Shown: positions 18,380-26,951 of the stretch, piece after piece | Numbering within the stretch: position 1 is the stretch's first letter | Layout of the letters: each line of letters begins with the position of its first letter | Assembly: GCA_951813615.1 (NCBI GenBank) | Contig: OX638377.1 | Location: 4,242,599-4,306,598 of the forward strand | Origin: an uncultured Latescibacterota bacterium | GTDB taxonomy: Bacteria; Latescibacterota; UBA2968; UBA8231 | Length of the DNA: 64,000 bases | Reading direction: 5' to 3' | Notes under the pieces: generated by a model | The model's database searches: none | What the model was told of the DNA's origin: nothing | The model's input: only the letters and a program-made list of their open reading frames with translations | Position numbers and translations under genes: made by a program

Positions 18380-19129
18380 CTACGACCGTCCGCCGCAGGC
18401 GGTAATCGTCTGTCCAGTGACAAAACTGGATTCCTCGGACAATAAAAAGCGCACCACCGACGCCATCTCCGCCGGATCGGCCATCCGTCCCAGCGGCGTG
18501 CTGGCGATGAGCTCGGCAACTTGGCCGGGGTTGGCCGAGCGCGCCAGCTCGGTATCCGTCAACCCCGGCGCTAGGCAGTTGATCCGCACATTGTGCTCGG
18601 CAAACGCTTGGGCGCATTGCCGGGTGAAGGCGATGACGGCCGCCTTCGTCGTGGCGTAGTGGATCATGTTTGGCTTGAGCAGCCAAGCGGCCAGCGAGGA
18701 GATGTTGACGATTCGTCCAAAGCGCCGCGCGATCATCTCGTCCTTGACGGCCCAAGTAGTCAAAAATGGCCCGTGGACGTTGACCGCAAACATCCTTTCC
18801 CACTCGGCAAAACCGAATTCGCCGTGCCCTTCAGTGGAGGCGATCCCGGCGTTGTTGACCAGCAGTTCGACCGGCCCGAACGCCGCGCGCACTTGGGCGA
18901 TCATCTGCTCGACTTCTGTCTGCTGCGACACGTCGGCTTGGACGACCATGCCCTCGGTGCCGCACGCCTCGACCTGCGCCAAGATTTCCTGCGCTGCCTC
19001 GGCGTTGTGCTGGTAGTTGATGGCGACCTTGGCTCCGTGCTCGGCCAGCATCCGGACGATGGCGCGGCCGATGCCGCGACTGCCGCCCGTTACCAAGGCA
19101 GTGCGCCCGGCAAATATCGCTGTGGTCAT
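18380..19129 (-). CDS. SDR-family oxidoreductase (FabG-like)
   Basis: 249 residues from ATG 19129, with only a weak ribosome site. It is a classical short-chain dehydrogenase: the cofactor loop GGSRGIG near residue 15, NNAGIAS in the middle, a catalytic Ser in VNISSLAAW and YATTK with Tyr and Lys. The C-terminal FVTGQTITACGG tail is typical of FabG relatives. A basic residue after the glycine motif region suggests NADP use (inference). It is the first gene of a two-gene unit with the aminotransferase, so it may supply or reduce the carbonyl that the aminotransferase acts on. Confidence 0.85.
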   Translation of the reverse strand: MTTAIFAGRTALVTGGSRGIGRAIVRMLAEHGAKVAINYQHNAEAAQEILAQVEACGTEGMVVQADVSQQTEVEQMIAQVRAAFGPVELLVNNAGIASTEGHGEFGFAEWERMFAVNVHGPFLTTWAVKDEMIARRFGRIVNISSLAAWLLKPNMIHYATTKAAVIAFTRQCAQAFAEHNVRINCLAPGLTDTELARSANPGQVAELIASTPLGRMADPAEMASVVRFLLSEESSFVTGQTITACGGRS

Positions 19130-19171
19130 GTGTGTTGGCTTTCGTTGTTGGGGAGAGATTTTGATGATAGC

Positions 19172-19206
19172 GCAAAAAGGGGCCGGGAGCAATCCCGACC
19201 CCTTTG
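19172..19206 (-). terminator. Rho-independent terminator of the ABC permease-propeller operon
   Basis: On the minus strand a 13-bp stem (caaaggggtcggga / tcccggccccttt with one G-U pair), loop ttgc, then a T-run. It lies after the 19300 stop and before the SDR gene, separating the two units. Confidence 0.75.
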
Positions 19207-19299
19207 CTTGGAGCGCCCCTCTAGAATTGCCGAGCAACGCCGTCTGACAGTGCGCCTATAGGAACTCCAGCGTCCCCACGGCCTCCCTTAGTCTTGCCC

Positions 19300-21159
19300 C
19301 TAGTCCAAACGGTATGCCAGTAGCGCCTCATGCCTCGTCGCGTAAAGATACTCATTGGCTACAGATAAGGCGTTGAAGCCCCAAAGGTCACTCTCAAGAT
19401 CTTCGGGTCCGGCCAAGGAAAAGCCTTCGATCAGTGCCCCGTACTCGGCTATAGTCCACGCTTTCATTTTAGCGTCTGACGACCACCATGCTCGGCAGTA
19501 GGCCATTCCATCGACAACCTGCAAAGAGAGGATGTCGCCCCTTCCAGACAACGGCAGATATCCTACTTCGCGCAATTGGTCGGGATTGGCGATATCGAAC
19601 TCGACCAACTCGTGCGGCCAGAAACGCTCGACATAGAGCTTGTCGCCATCAGTAGCTACTAGCTTAGCTCTATTGTAAGACTCAGGCCGAAAGGACTCTA
19701 GTGTGCGCCGCCCAGTCTCGCGCAAAGCATGCACATCGCCCACATCAATGACCACCAGTTCGCGCCCAGTCCCAATGTAGGCGCGACTTCCACGTACACT
19801 TACATGGCATAGGTCGGGACCGCCCATAGGATCGATAGTGGTTATCACCTGTACATCGCCCACTACCGGCATTCCCGCTGCGTCGAGGGAGAAAGCCTCG
19901 ACGACGATCAAGTCGGGGTCCTGCTCCCGGACGAGGAGCAAACCGTCGTCCGTGGATCCCCAATACCGGTAGCCCCCGTCGTACCACTTATCCTTTTTAA
20001 TGGCGGCGAACATACGGTAGCCCTTGAGCGTGGGTGTAGCCGGATCGCTGACGTCGAAGACAACCACCCCGAGGCTGTCGCTGGGCAACCCCTTGCGCCG
20101 TCCGACGATGTACGCCAGCGAATCGACTACGCATATATTGTTTCTACTCTGCCACAACTTATAAGACTCTGGCCGAGCACTGCCGAGCAGGCGCATTTGC
20201 TGCGGGTTGCTCAAGTCGGCAATGGCGATACCGCTTTGCCCGATGGTCATATAGGCGAGCCCGCCTTGGACAGCGAGACCCCCGTACTGCTTATCGGGAG
20301 CTGCTAGCACCCCAGCAGGCATCCGTTGGTTGACGAGCGGTCCCCCATAGGAAATCGCAAAGACGACGGCAATGACCGCACCCCATCCTATCGCTACCGT
20401 GCGCCACGAGAGCATTGCCTCGCGGTAGCGGTGCAAAAGCACTACCGCCACGGCCAGCACTGCCACTGTCAAACCCAGATTGGCCAAAACCTTCACCCAA
20501 AACCGAGCGGAGTCCGTCGCCAAGCGCACCAAATGCCCTTGGTCATCCAAACCGATTGCGACGAGTGGATAGCGATTGAGAATCGGAAAGATGGCCAGCG
20601 CCGGGCCCGTGAGGAAAACCCCCAATATCACGGCTAGCGCAATACCCACAGCGGCACCCTTGAAGGGATGGTCCGTCACCACCGAGCCGATAAAAATCAG
20701 GGCGTAGAGCAGCGAAAATTGAGTGAACGACAGGGCGACCATTGAGGTATAGTCAATGCTCTGCACGGTGATCAGTTTATATGCCAGCCACGCGCGTTCC
20801 ACCTCAAGACTGGCCAAGTCTATGTACACCGTCGCCCAAGCCATTAGCGCGACCAACAGCAGCCCGCCAAGCCCTAACAAGAACTTGAGAGTTAGAACCG
20901 TCGCGCCCGCTACCGGCTTGTCTATGAGGAAGGACAGGGTCCCGGTGCTGCGCTCGCGGGCGATGGCGTCCATGGCCAGCACAATCGCCATCACCACCAG
21001 ACCACCCATAATCAGCCCTTCGAAACTTTCTGCATAGCTGCGGTTGAAATCGGCATTGTTCCGCATCAGACAGACCACCACGGCGAGCGCGACGCCCACC
21101 AGCACCTTGGGCAGGATTTCGCGCCCCTCTTTCCACAACAACGCATACAAGGCGCTCAT
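19300..21159 (-). CDS. ABC-2 type permease fused to an LVIVD-like beta-propeller (second copy)
   Basis: 619 residues from ATG 21159, which overlaps the previous stop as ATGA and has a GGAGG site inside the previous gene. Residues 1-290 form an ABC-2 permease: a cytoplasmic LLWKEGREILPKVLV start, ARERSTGTLSFLIDKP (the conserved loop after TM2) and about seven membrane segments. An added last segment (VAIGWGAVIAVVFAISYGG) should put the rest outside the membrane. Residues ~300-619 hold LVIVD-type blades: GLAYMTIGQSGIAIADLS, LGVVVFDVSDPATPTLKGYR, RAYIGTGRELVVIDVGD and VEFDIANPDQLREVGYL. It has the same length and layout as the upstream gene, so it is a tandem duplicate. The propeller may sense or bind an external ligand. 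This fusion is not one I recognise as described. Confidence 0.8.
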   Translation of the reverse strand: MSALYALLWKEGREILPKVLVGVALAVVVCLMRNNADFNRSYAESFEGLIMGGLVVMAIVLAMDAIARERSTGTLSFLIDKPVAGATVLTLKFLLGLGGLLLVALMAWATVYIDLASLEVERAWLAYKLITVQSIDYTSMVALSFTQFSLLYALIFIGSVVTDHPFKGAAVGIALAVILGVFLTGPALAIFPILNRYPLVAIGLDDQGHLVRLATDSARFWVKVLANLGLTVAVLAVAVVLLHRYREAMLSWRTVAIGWGAVIAVVFAISYGGPLVNQRMPAGVLAAPDKQYGGLAVQGGLAYMTIGQSGIAIADLSNPQQMRLLGSARPESYKLWQSRNNICVVDSLAYIVGRRKGLPSDSLGVVVFDVSDPATPTLKGYRMFAAIKKDKWYDGGYRYWGSTDDGLLLVREQDPDLIVVEAFSLDAAGMPVVGDVQVITTIDPMGGPDLCHVSVRGSRAYIGTGRELVVIDVGDVHALRETGRRTLESFRPESYNRAKLVATDGDKLYVERFWPHELVEFDIANPDQLREVGYLPLSGRGDILSLQVVDGMAYCRAWWSSDAKMKAWTIAEYGALIEGFSLAGPEDLESDLWGFNALSVANEYLYATRHEALLAYRLD

Positions 21160-23015
21160 GGCCGGCCTCCTTTGATCTGCTCCGGCGAGAACACCACGAG
21201 CGAACCCCCGATTGGGAGGTATAAATGACCGCGGACGAGATGGAGCCGTTGCCAATCACGACGGAAAGAAGACGAAGGTTCTTTCCAATAATACACGCGC
21301 TCATGGGCGTGATAAGGGGTCAGCCGATACGCGGATAACCCATCCTGTTCCGCGCTGTACACCCAGCCGTCGATTATTTTTATGGTATTTCTAGCACTAA
21401 AAGACCTGTTTCCGATCTCGCGTGGCGTATTGGGATCGGTGATGTCGAAGGCTACCAAGTCTCCGGGCCAGTACCGTCGGACGTAGAGTGTATTGCCCTC
21501 GCGGGCTATCGGGCGGCTTTTGTGCGCGTCGTACTCACTATTGTAGTCGCCCATTTCCATCCGTGCGGTCTCTCGCAGTGCCCCTAGATTCCGAGCATCC
21601 ACTGTGAGAAAACCTGCCCCGTACCCTATCCATATCCGCTCGTTGTGTATGTGCATGGACAGTTTATGGTTCCACCAACCGAACATGGGGTCATTCTTGT
21701 ATCCTTCTGGTAGCTCTTCGACGACCAGTTCATCAGCCCATGCTGGCAGCCCTTCCGCATCTAATGCAAACGACACTAATCCCAACTTGCCACCCCAACG
21801 CCCGCTGAGGATCAGCCCCGCGCCGCAGCGATCCCAGTCCCAAAATTCCTCTATATCGTTGCCAATTATCCGGTATCCTTTGAAGACTGGGTGGGCCGGG
21901 TCTCCGACGCTGAAGACGGCGATGCCGAGGCTGTCGGCAGGCAAGCCCTTGCGCTGGCCGAGGAGATAGGCCAGCGAATCCACGACCGCGACCCGGCTCA
22001 TCGTCCACAGCGGAGTCTCCACGGTGGCTAGTAACTCGGGCTTAGTAGGATCGCGCAAATCGACAACGGCCAAACCCCCTTCAGTCGCCACATATCCCCT
22101 ATCTCCGACGATGGCTAAGTCGAGATAAGCCCCTTCCTCGGGCGTCAGTACACTTAGCGGTCCCGGGCTTGGCGGCGGGGGTTCATAGGTTAGACCATCG
22201 AGATTCACGAAAGCGATTAGGGCTAGCCAGCCGATGACAATGGGCTTCCAACCGATGCTGATCCCGCGGAAGCGGCGCACAAGCGCGATGGAAACCGCCG
22301 CACAAGCGGCCATCACCACCGCTGTCGTGCTTAGTCTCACGAAATAGAGCCAAGGGTCGCTCACCATGCGGACTATCGTAGTCCGATCTGAAAAGAACGC
22401 GAGGGGTGGCTTGAGCGTGGGGAAATAGTGAAGCACGCTGTCGGATAACATGTCCAAGACGACCAACAGCAAAATGCCCAAGGCAGCCCCTTTGAGCGGG
22501 TGATCGGTCACCGTTGAGCTGGCGAAGATCAGGCTGTACGCTACCAATCCCGTCGTAAGGTGGACCAGCAACATGTTGACATAGCCTACCTCCTCGGCGA
22601 ACTGCTTTAGAGGGAAGTACCAAGCGCCGGTATAGCCATAGAAGCTGTAGCCCCTAGACGCCAGCCCTTCCAAGTCCAGATACACCGTTACCCAAGCCCC
22701 GGCAGCCAGCACCAACAGGGCCGCCGCGCCAACGACGTACTTGGGCAGCAACACTTCCACGGCCGATAGGGGTTTGCCCAGCAAAAACGACAAGGTGCCT
22801 TTGCTGCTTTCCTTAGCGACCAAACCCATGCCCAGCGCGACGCCGCAGACCACGATAAAATTCGTAATCCAGCGAGCGAAATTACGGGCGAATTCCTCGT
22901 TGAATTCCGCGTTCTGCCGCAGCGCCACCACCACCGCGCACAGCCCCAACCCCACCAGCACCTTCGGCAGTTCCTCGCGGCTTTCCTTCCACAGCAATGC
23001 GCGCCAAGCCCTCAC
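21156..23015 (-). CDS. ABC-2 type permease fused to an LVIVD-like beta-propeller (first copy)
   Basis: 619 residues; ATG 23015 overlaps the ATPase stop by four bases. The N-terminal ~290 residues carry LLWKESREELPKVLVG, AKESSKGTLSFLLGKP and seven hydrophobic segments, the last being WKPIVIGWLALIAFVNLDGL. After a proline-rich hinge (YEPPPPSPGPLSV) the C-terminal ~320 residues form propeller blades: GYVATEGGLAVVDLRDP, LGIAVFSVGDPAHPVFKGY, FLTVDARNLGALRETARM and VAFDITDPNTPREIGNRS. With seven membrane segments and a cytoplasmic N terminus, the propeller should face the periplasm. It shares a distinctive VVDSLAYLLGQRKGLPADS stretch with the second copy. Together they probably form a heterodimeric exporter with the ATPase at 23012. 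The substrate is unknown. Confidence 0.8.
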   Translation of the reverse strand: MRAWRALLWKESREELPKVLVGLGLCAVVVALRQNAEFNEEFARNFARWITNFIVVCGVALGMGLVAKESSKGTLSFLLGKPLSAVEVLLPKYVVGAAALLVLAAGAWVTVYLDLEGLASRGYSFYGYTGAWYFPLKQFAEEVGYVNMLLVHLTTGLVAYSLIFASSTVTDHPLKGAALGILLLVVLDMLSDSVLHYFPTLKPPLAFFSDRTTIVRMVSDPWLYFVRLSTTAVVMAACAAVSIALVRRFRGISIGWKPIVIGWLALIAFVNLDGLTYEPPPPSPGPLSVLTPEEGAYLDLAIVGDRGYVATEGGLAVVDLRDPTKPELLATVETPLWTMSRVAVVDSLAYLLGQRKGLPADSLGIAVFSVGDPAHPVFKGYRIIGNDIEEFWDWDRCGAGLILSGRWGGKLGLVSFALDAEGLPAWADELVVEELPEGYKNDPMFGWWNHKLSMHIHNERIWIGYGAGFLTVDARNLGALRETARMEMGDYNSEYDAHKSRPIAREGNTLYVRRYWPGDLVAFDITDPNTPREIGNRSFSARNTIKIIDGWVYSAEQDGLSAYRLTPYHAHERVYYWKEPSSSFRRDWQRLHLVRGHLYLPIGGSLVVFSPEQIKGGRP

Positions 23016-23908
23016 GATGGAAGCTCCCCTTGCGGCGTCACGTGTTCGACGAAACTCTCCTCTAAGCTCAAGTCGATCACCTCGACAACCTGTCCACCCG
23101 CCTGTTCGATCTGCGCTTTGGCTTCGTCGCCGTAATCGAAAACGGTCAACAGCCGCTGGCGTCCCTCGCCCTGCACGCCGCGCAGCCCGGTCACTCCGGC
23201 AAAATCCACCGCGCCCTCAGTCCGCACCAGCACCCGTTTAACCTGCTGCCGCACCGCATCCAACTCGCCACAGACTAGCAGCTTGCCCTGTTCGATAATG
23301 GCGACTTGGTCGGCCACTCGTTCGACCTCATGGACCAAATGCGACGAAAAAAACACCGTCCGGCCTTCCGCGCTGATGACTTGGATGATGCTTTCGAGCA
23401 CGTCGCGGCGCACGATCACGTCCAGCCCCGAAGCCGGCTCGTCGAGGATCAACAGTTCTGGGTCGTGGCCCAGCACCAAGGCCAGATTGAGTTGGGCATT
23501 CATCCCCCGCGATAGGTGCTTAACCTTCTGCTTAGGGTCCAGCCCGAAGTGCTCGATCAGCGCGGCGACCTTCTGCTGGTCCCAGCGCGGATACAACTGT
23601 CCGGCAAACCACGCCACCTCCTCGACCTTCATCCAGTCGTAGAGCACCGGATTGTCCGATATGTACCCCACCCGCTCCTTGAGCTCCTTTTCGTGGACAT
23701 GCGGATCTTGGCCCAGCACCTCCACTGTGCCAGCAGTGGGTTTGAGCATATTCATCAGTATTTTGATGGTCGTGGTCTTGCCGGCTCCATTGCGCCCCAA
23801 AAATCCGAAGATGCTGCCTTGAGGCACCTCCAAGTCTAGCCCATCTACCGCTTGGTGTTTGCCAAAGGTCTTAACCAAGCCTGCGATGCTAATCGCCGCT
23901 GCTGCCAT
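23012..23908 (-). CDS. ABC transporter ATP-binding protein
   Basis: 298 residues; ATG 23908 with an AGGAG site. Walker A is GRNGAGKTTTIKIL, the signature helix reads LSRGMNAQLNLALVLG (an LSRGM variant of LSGGQ), and Walker B plus D-loop is LLILDEPASGLD. The H-loop is FFSSHLVHEVERV. A ~80-residue C-terminal domain follows, as in exporters of the YtrB/CcmA type. Its gene sits 11 bases after the GntR regulator and overlaps the first permease-propeller gene by four bases, so the four genes form one operon. It should power the two fused permeases at the inner membrane. Confidence 0.92.
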   Translation of the reverse strand: MAAAAISIAGLVKTFGKHQAVDGLDLEVPQGSIFGFLGRNGAGKTTTIKILMNMLKPTAGTVEVLGQDPHVHEKELKERVGYISDNPVLYDWMKVEEVAWFAGQLYPRWDQQKVAALIEHFGLDPKQKVKHLSRGMNAQLNLALVLGHDPELLILDEPASGLDVIVRRDVLESIIQVISAEGRTVFFSSHLVHEVERVADQVAIIEQGKLLVCGELDAVRQQVKRVLVRTEGAVDFAGVTGLRGVQGEGRQRLLTVFDYGDEAKAQIEQAGGQVVEVIDLSLEESFVEHVTPQGELPS

Positions 23909-23919
23909 CGTTGCTTCTC

Positions 23920-24339
23920 CTATTGGTTGCTGAATTTTTCTAGGGTTTCCTCAAACACTCGGCGCAGGCTCGCCGCATCCAGCCCAAGCTGCGTCCCTTC
24001 CACCAGTGCTTTTTCCATTAAGTTGCGAACGATACTCAGCCGCTCTTCAGTACTCATAGAGACTCCCTTTTCGGCGACATACGTTCCCATGCCGCGTCTT
24101 TTGTAGATGACGCCCTCGCGCTCCAGTTCTAGGTAAGCGCGGGCGACGGTGTTCGGGTTGATTAGCTGGGCGCTGGCCACGGCCCGCACCGAGGGCAGCT
24201 CGTCGTCGGCTTTGAGGGTGCCGGTGGCGATGTGGTACTTGATCTGCTCGATTAGTTGCAAGTAGATCGGCACCCCTCCGGCGGTATCGAGGCGCAGATG
24301 CAGCGCGTCCCCTCCCCGTGCGATCTCGCGTTTAGCCAT
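23920..24339 (-). CDS. GntR-family regulator, YtrA subfamily
   Basis: 139 residues. An N-terminal winged helix-turn-helix (VPIYLQLIEQIKYHIATG, LPSVRAVASAQLINPNTVARAYLELEREGVIYKRRG cut into two parts here) is followed by only ~55 residues of helix. This is the short effector-less layout of the YtrA subfamily, whose genes nearly always precede ABC transporter genes and repress them. It is the first gene of the operon 24339-19300. A perfect inverted repeat overlaps its promoter (24371-24392), which makes autoregulation likely. The signal that relieves repression is unknown; in known YtrA systems it is often envelope stress or peptide antibiotics. Confidence 0.9.
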   Translation of the reverse strand: MAKREIARGGDALHLRLDTAGGVPIYLQLIEQIKYHIATGTLKADDELPSVRAVASAQLINPNTVARAYLELEREGVIYKRRGMGTYVAEKGVSMSTEERLSIVRNLMEKALVEGTQLGLDAASLRRVFEETLEKFSNQ

Positions 24340-24353
24340 GAGCGTCTTTCCAG

Positions 24354-24411
24354 ATTATACAAGTGATTTGCTGTATTAAGTCATTAATACAGTACCAAAA
24401 AATTTTGTCAA
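24354..24411 (-). promoter_or_regulatory. Promoter elements for the GntR-ABC operon
   Basis: On the minus strand a TTGACA box lies at 24411-24406, with TATTAA 16 bases downstream inside the palindrome. A perfect TATAAT lies at 24359-24354, 15 bases before the GntR start. Either -10 could be used; both would be blocked by a protein on the palindrome. Confidence 0.5.
24371..24392. promoter_or_regulatory. Putative GntR (YtrA-type) operator, 9-4-9 inverted repeat
   Basis: Arms ctgtattaa and ttaatacag are perfect inverted repeats around gtca. The site lies between the TTGACA and TATAAT boxes, upstream of the regulator gene. YtrA-type regulators bind such AT-rich palindromes as dimers. Confidence 0.65.
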
Positions 24412-24421
24412 GCACTTTTTG

Positions 24422-24463
24422 CAAAAAAAATGCGGGCAAGGGAACCACGTCCCTCGCCCGCAT
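24422..24463 (-). terminator. Rho-independent terminator of the PII gene
   Basis: On the minus strand: atgcgggc and aggga arms pair with tccct and gcccgcat around a short loop, followed by eight Ts. It lies just after the PII stop. Confidence 0.85.
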
Positions 24464-24503
24464 TGGGGTTAGTTGTCGTTTTTCTACTTGGTCGTCCCGC
24501 CCG

Positions 24504-24842
24504 CTAAATAGCCGCGTCGCCGGTTTCGCCGGTGCGAATTCGCACTACCTCATCCACCGACAGCATGAAAATTTTGCCGTCGCCAATGTGACCCGTCCGC
24601 GCCGCCTCGCGCACTGCACTCAAGCACTGCTCGGCGAGATCGTCCCGCACCACCACCTCGACCTTGAGCTTGGGAGTAAAATCGACGACGTACTCGGCAC
24701 CGCGATATATCTCCTTATGACCTTTTTGGCGGCCAAAACCCTTGACTTCGCTGACCGTTATGCCTTGGACGCCCAAGCCGCTCAACGCCTCCTTGATAGC
24801 GTCTAGCGCGTTGGGCCTTACTACGCACATTAGCATTTTCAT
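24504..24842 (-). CDS. Nitrogen regulatory protein PII (GlnB/GlnK family)
   Basis: 112 residues, the standard PII length; ATG 24842 with a GAGGAG site. It senses 2-oxoglutarate, ATP/ADP and often glutamine status, and binds targets such as AmtB or glutamine synthetase regulators. The T-loop reads GHKEIYRGAEYVVDF with Tyr51, the uridylylation position, in place. The B-loop TGHIGDGKIFML and C-terminal RIRTGETGDAAI are canonical. No amtB or glnA adjoins it here, so GlnB versus GlnK cannot be decided. It is a single gene, with a terminator behind it, divergent from the ABC uptake operon. Confidence 0.93.
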   Translation of the reverse strand: MKMLMCVVRPNALDAIKEALSGLGVQGITVSEVKGFGRQKGHKEIYRGAEYVVDFTPKLKVEVVVRDDLAEQCLSAVREAARTGHIGDGKIFMLSVDEVVRIRTGETGDAAI

Positions 24843-24986
24843 ATCGCCATCTCCTCGCGTGTTGATGCCTAAAAAAAGTAGGTCGTCGCGCCCTCTGGCG
24901 CAATGGTCGGAATCGCTTTAGACTTTTTGGCCTTTGATTATTAGCCGCCTCAGGCGGCGAGCCTCTTTTTAGGTGGTATAATTTTG

Positions 24987-26948
24987 ATGAATGGAGTGCA
25001 GGCCGGGTTCCTGCTAATACTTGTGGTCCTAGTAGGATGCGGCCGAGAAAGTCAAGCGGCATCCCCAGCGGCCGAGGGCGACATACCTCGCACAGCGTGG
25101 CCAGAAAGCTGGTTCCACCCGCCGCGCACGGCCTCGGAAGTCGGCTTGACGACCTTTCGCCAGTCGCCCATGCTCGACGAACTGGTGGCCAGCGGTGAGT
25201 TGCCGCCGGTGGCGGAGCGGCTCCCCGACGACCCGATTGTCGTCGAGCCAATCGACGGGATTGGGGCCTATGGGGGCACCGCGCGGCTGTTCCTCGCTGG
25301 CGAACAACTCCTCAACGTGCCCGAAGGAACCCTGCGCCCGGGCCCCCAACTCCAGCTAACCCTGCCCAACTTTGCCGCGCGGGTCGAGTACCACAACGAT
25401 GCGCAGACCCTGACGGTCTTCCTCCGGCCCGGTCACAAGTGGTCCGATGGCCACCCAGTGACGGCCGATGACTTTGTCTTTTGGTTTGATCGCGTCCATC
25501 AAAACAAAAACCTCACGCCCGTGGTGTCGCCCCGCTTTAAGGGGGCCCGCATCGAAAAACACGGCCCTCACCGCTTTAGCTATCACTTTCCCCAGCCGAT
25601 GCCGCTTTTTGTCAAGCACCTCGCCCACAACAGCTCGCACCTGTCGGCACCGGCGCACTTTATGCGCCGCTATCATCCCGACTTTATCGACGCGGATCAG
25701 CTAGAGCGAGAAGCAGTGGAACTCGGTCTGCAAGACTGGCGCACCTACTTCCAAGCCGTTATCAACACCCGCGACCTCATGGTATTTCACAAGCCAGTGC
25801 AGACCGCTTACGTGGTGGTTAGCAAGACTTCGACGCGCGTCCGCTACCGCCGCAACCCCTACTACCCCAAAGTAGATCCTGCCGGCAACCAACTGCCCTA
25901 TATCGATTACCTCGAAGTCCAGCGAGTTGACAGCCCCGAGATCATGGCGGCCAAGGCCGCCACCGGGCAGGTCGATTTTGCCGGGCGGCAGTTTAAAACC
26001 GCCGACATCCCGCTGTTTAAGCGCTTCGAGCAAGACAACGACTACGAGACGTACCTCTGGCCTCGTCCCTACGGCTCGGACGTGACCTTTATGCTCAATA
26101 TGACCCACCCCGACGAGCGGCTCCGGCAGATTTTTCAGGACGTGCGCTTTCGTCGCGCCCTCTCGCTAGCCATCAACCGCGTGGAGATCAACGACATCGC
26201 CTATTACGGACAAGGGGTCCCGCGCCAGTTGACGGTCGTATCTTCGAGCCGCTACTTTGAACCTTCCTTTGCCGCAGCTTGGGCCGAGCACGATCCGCAA
26301 CGCGCCCGCGCCTTGCTCGACGAGATGGGGCTGATTGACCGCAACGGCGACGGCCGGCGAGAGCATCCCGATGGCCGCCCGCTCGAAATCACGCTGGAGT
26401 ACACGATCGGGGAGACGCCGAAGCAAGTCACGGTGGACTTGGTGACCGCCCACTGGCGCGAAGTGGGGCTGCACATCAACCGCAAGCAAATAAGCGGTGC
26501 GCTGCAAGGTATCCGCACCCGAGGCGGGGTTATGGACATGAGCATCTGGCACGCCGATCGCAACGCCGACATCCTCTTTCCCATCGAGCCTTTTTGGTAC
26601 GTACCCATGCACGTGGGGCAGGAGGTGACCCAGTGGCCGGAGTGGTCGCGGTGGTATCGGTCGGACGGAGCGCGCGGCTGGGTGCCGCCCGACAAGGTCC
26701 AGGACCTAATCGCCTATTGGGAGGTACTCCGCCGCACATCAGACCTCCAAGAGCGCATCGCCATGGGCAAGAAAATTCTCCAGAGCCAAGCCGACAACCT
26801 GTGGGCACTCGGCGTCATTGGCCTAGGGCCACACCCGGTTATCGTTAGCAACCGGCTGCGCAATGTGCCGCGCCAAGGCTATTGGGGGTGGGACTCGCGC
26901 TGGTCTTGGCCCTACTATCCAGAGACTTGGTATCTACAGCAAGACTGA
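24987..26948 (+). CDS. ABC transporter substrate-binding lipoprotein, family 5 (peptide/nickel type)
   Basis: 653 residues. ATG 24987 is preferred over the adjoining TTG; a TAGGTGG site lies upstream. It is a lipoprotein: GFLLILVVLVGCGRES has the lipobox LVGC. The SBP_bac_5 fold is shown by FLRPGHKWSDGHPVTADDFVFWFDR (two parts: FLRPGHKWSDGHPV and TADDFVFWFDR), the middle VRFRRALSLAINRVEIND and ARALLDEMGLIDRNGDGRRE. It delivers oligopeptides or similar solutes to the permeases that follow. It begins the operon SBP-B-C-(island)-D-F. A short gc-rich hairpin lies upstream at about 24948-24963. Confidence 0.92.
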   Translation: MNGVQAGFLLILVVLVGCGRESQAASPAAEGDIPRTAWPESWFHPPRTASEVGLTTFRQSPMLDELVASGELPPVAERLPDDPIVVEPIDGIGAYGGTARLFLAGEQLLNVPEGTLRPGPQLQLTLPNFAARVEYHNDAQTLTVFLRPGHKWSDGHPVTADDFVFWFDRVHQNKNLTPVVSPRFKGARIEKHGPHRFSYHFPQPMPLFVKHLAHNSSHLSAPAHFMRRYHPDFIDADQLEREAVELGLQDWRTYFQAVINTRDLMVFHKPVQTAYVVVSKTSTRVRYRRNPYYPKVDPAGNQLPYIDYLEVQRVDSPEIMAAKAATGQVDFAGRQFKTADIPLFKRFEQDNDYETYLWPRPYGSDVTFMLNMTHPDERLRQIFQDVRFRRALSLAINRVEINDIAYYGQGVPRQLTVVSSSRYFEPSFAAAWAEHDPQRARALLDEMGLIDRNGDGRREHPDGRPLEITLEYTIGETPKQVTVDLVTAHWREVGLHINRKQISGALQGIRTRGGVMDMSIWHADRNADILFPIEPFWYVPMHVGQEVTQWPEWSRWYRSDGARGWVPPDKVQDLIAYWEVLRRTSDLQERIAMGKKILQSQADNLWALGVIGLGPHPVIVSNRLRNVPRQGYWGWDSRWSWPYYPETWYLQQD

Positions 26949-26951
26949 GCC

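Noticed and set aside
21156..23015. The two permease-propeller genes as one gene broken by a frameshift
   Set aside because: Each has its own start, all membrane segments and a full propeller, and they overlap by ATGA as normal operon neighbours.
24977..24982. A perfect TATAAT just before the SBP start
   Set aside because: It ends five bases before ATG 24987, too close to be the -10 box of that start; no matching -35 box.
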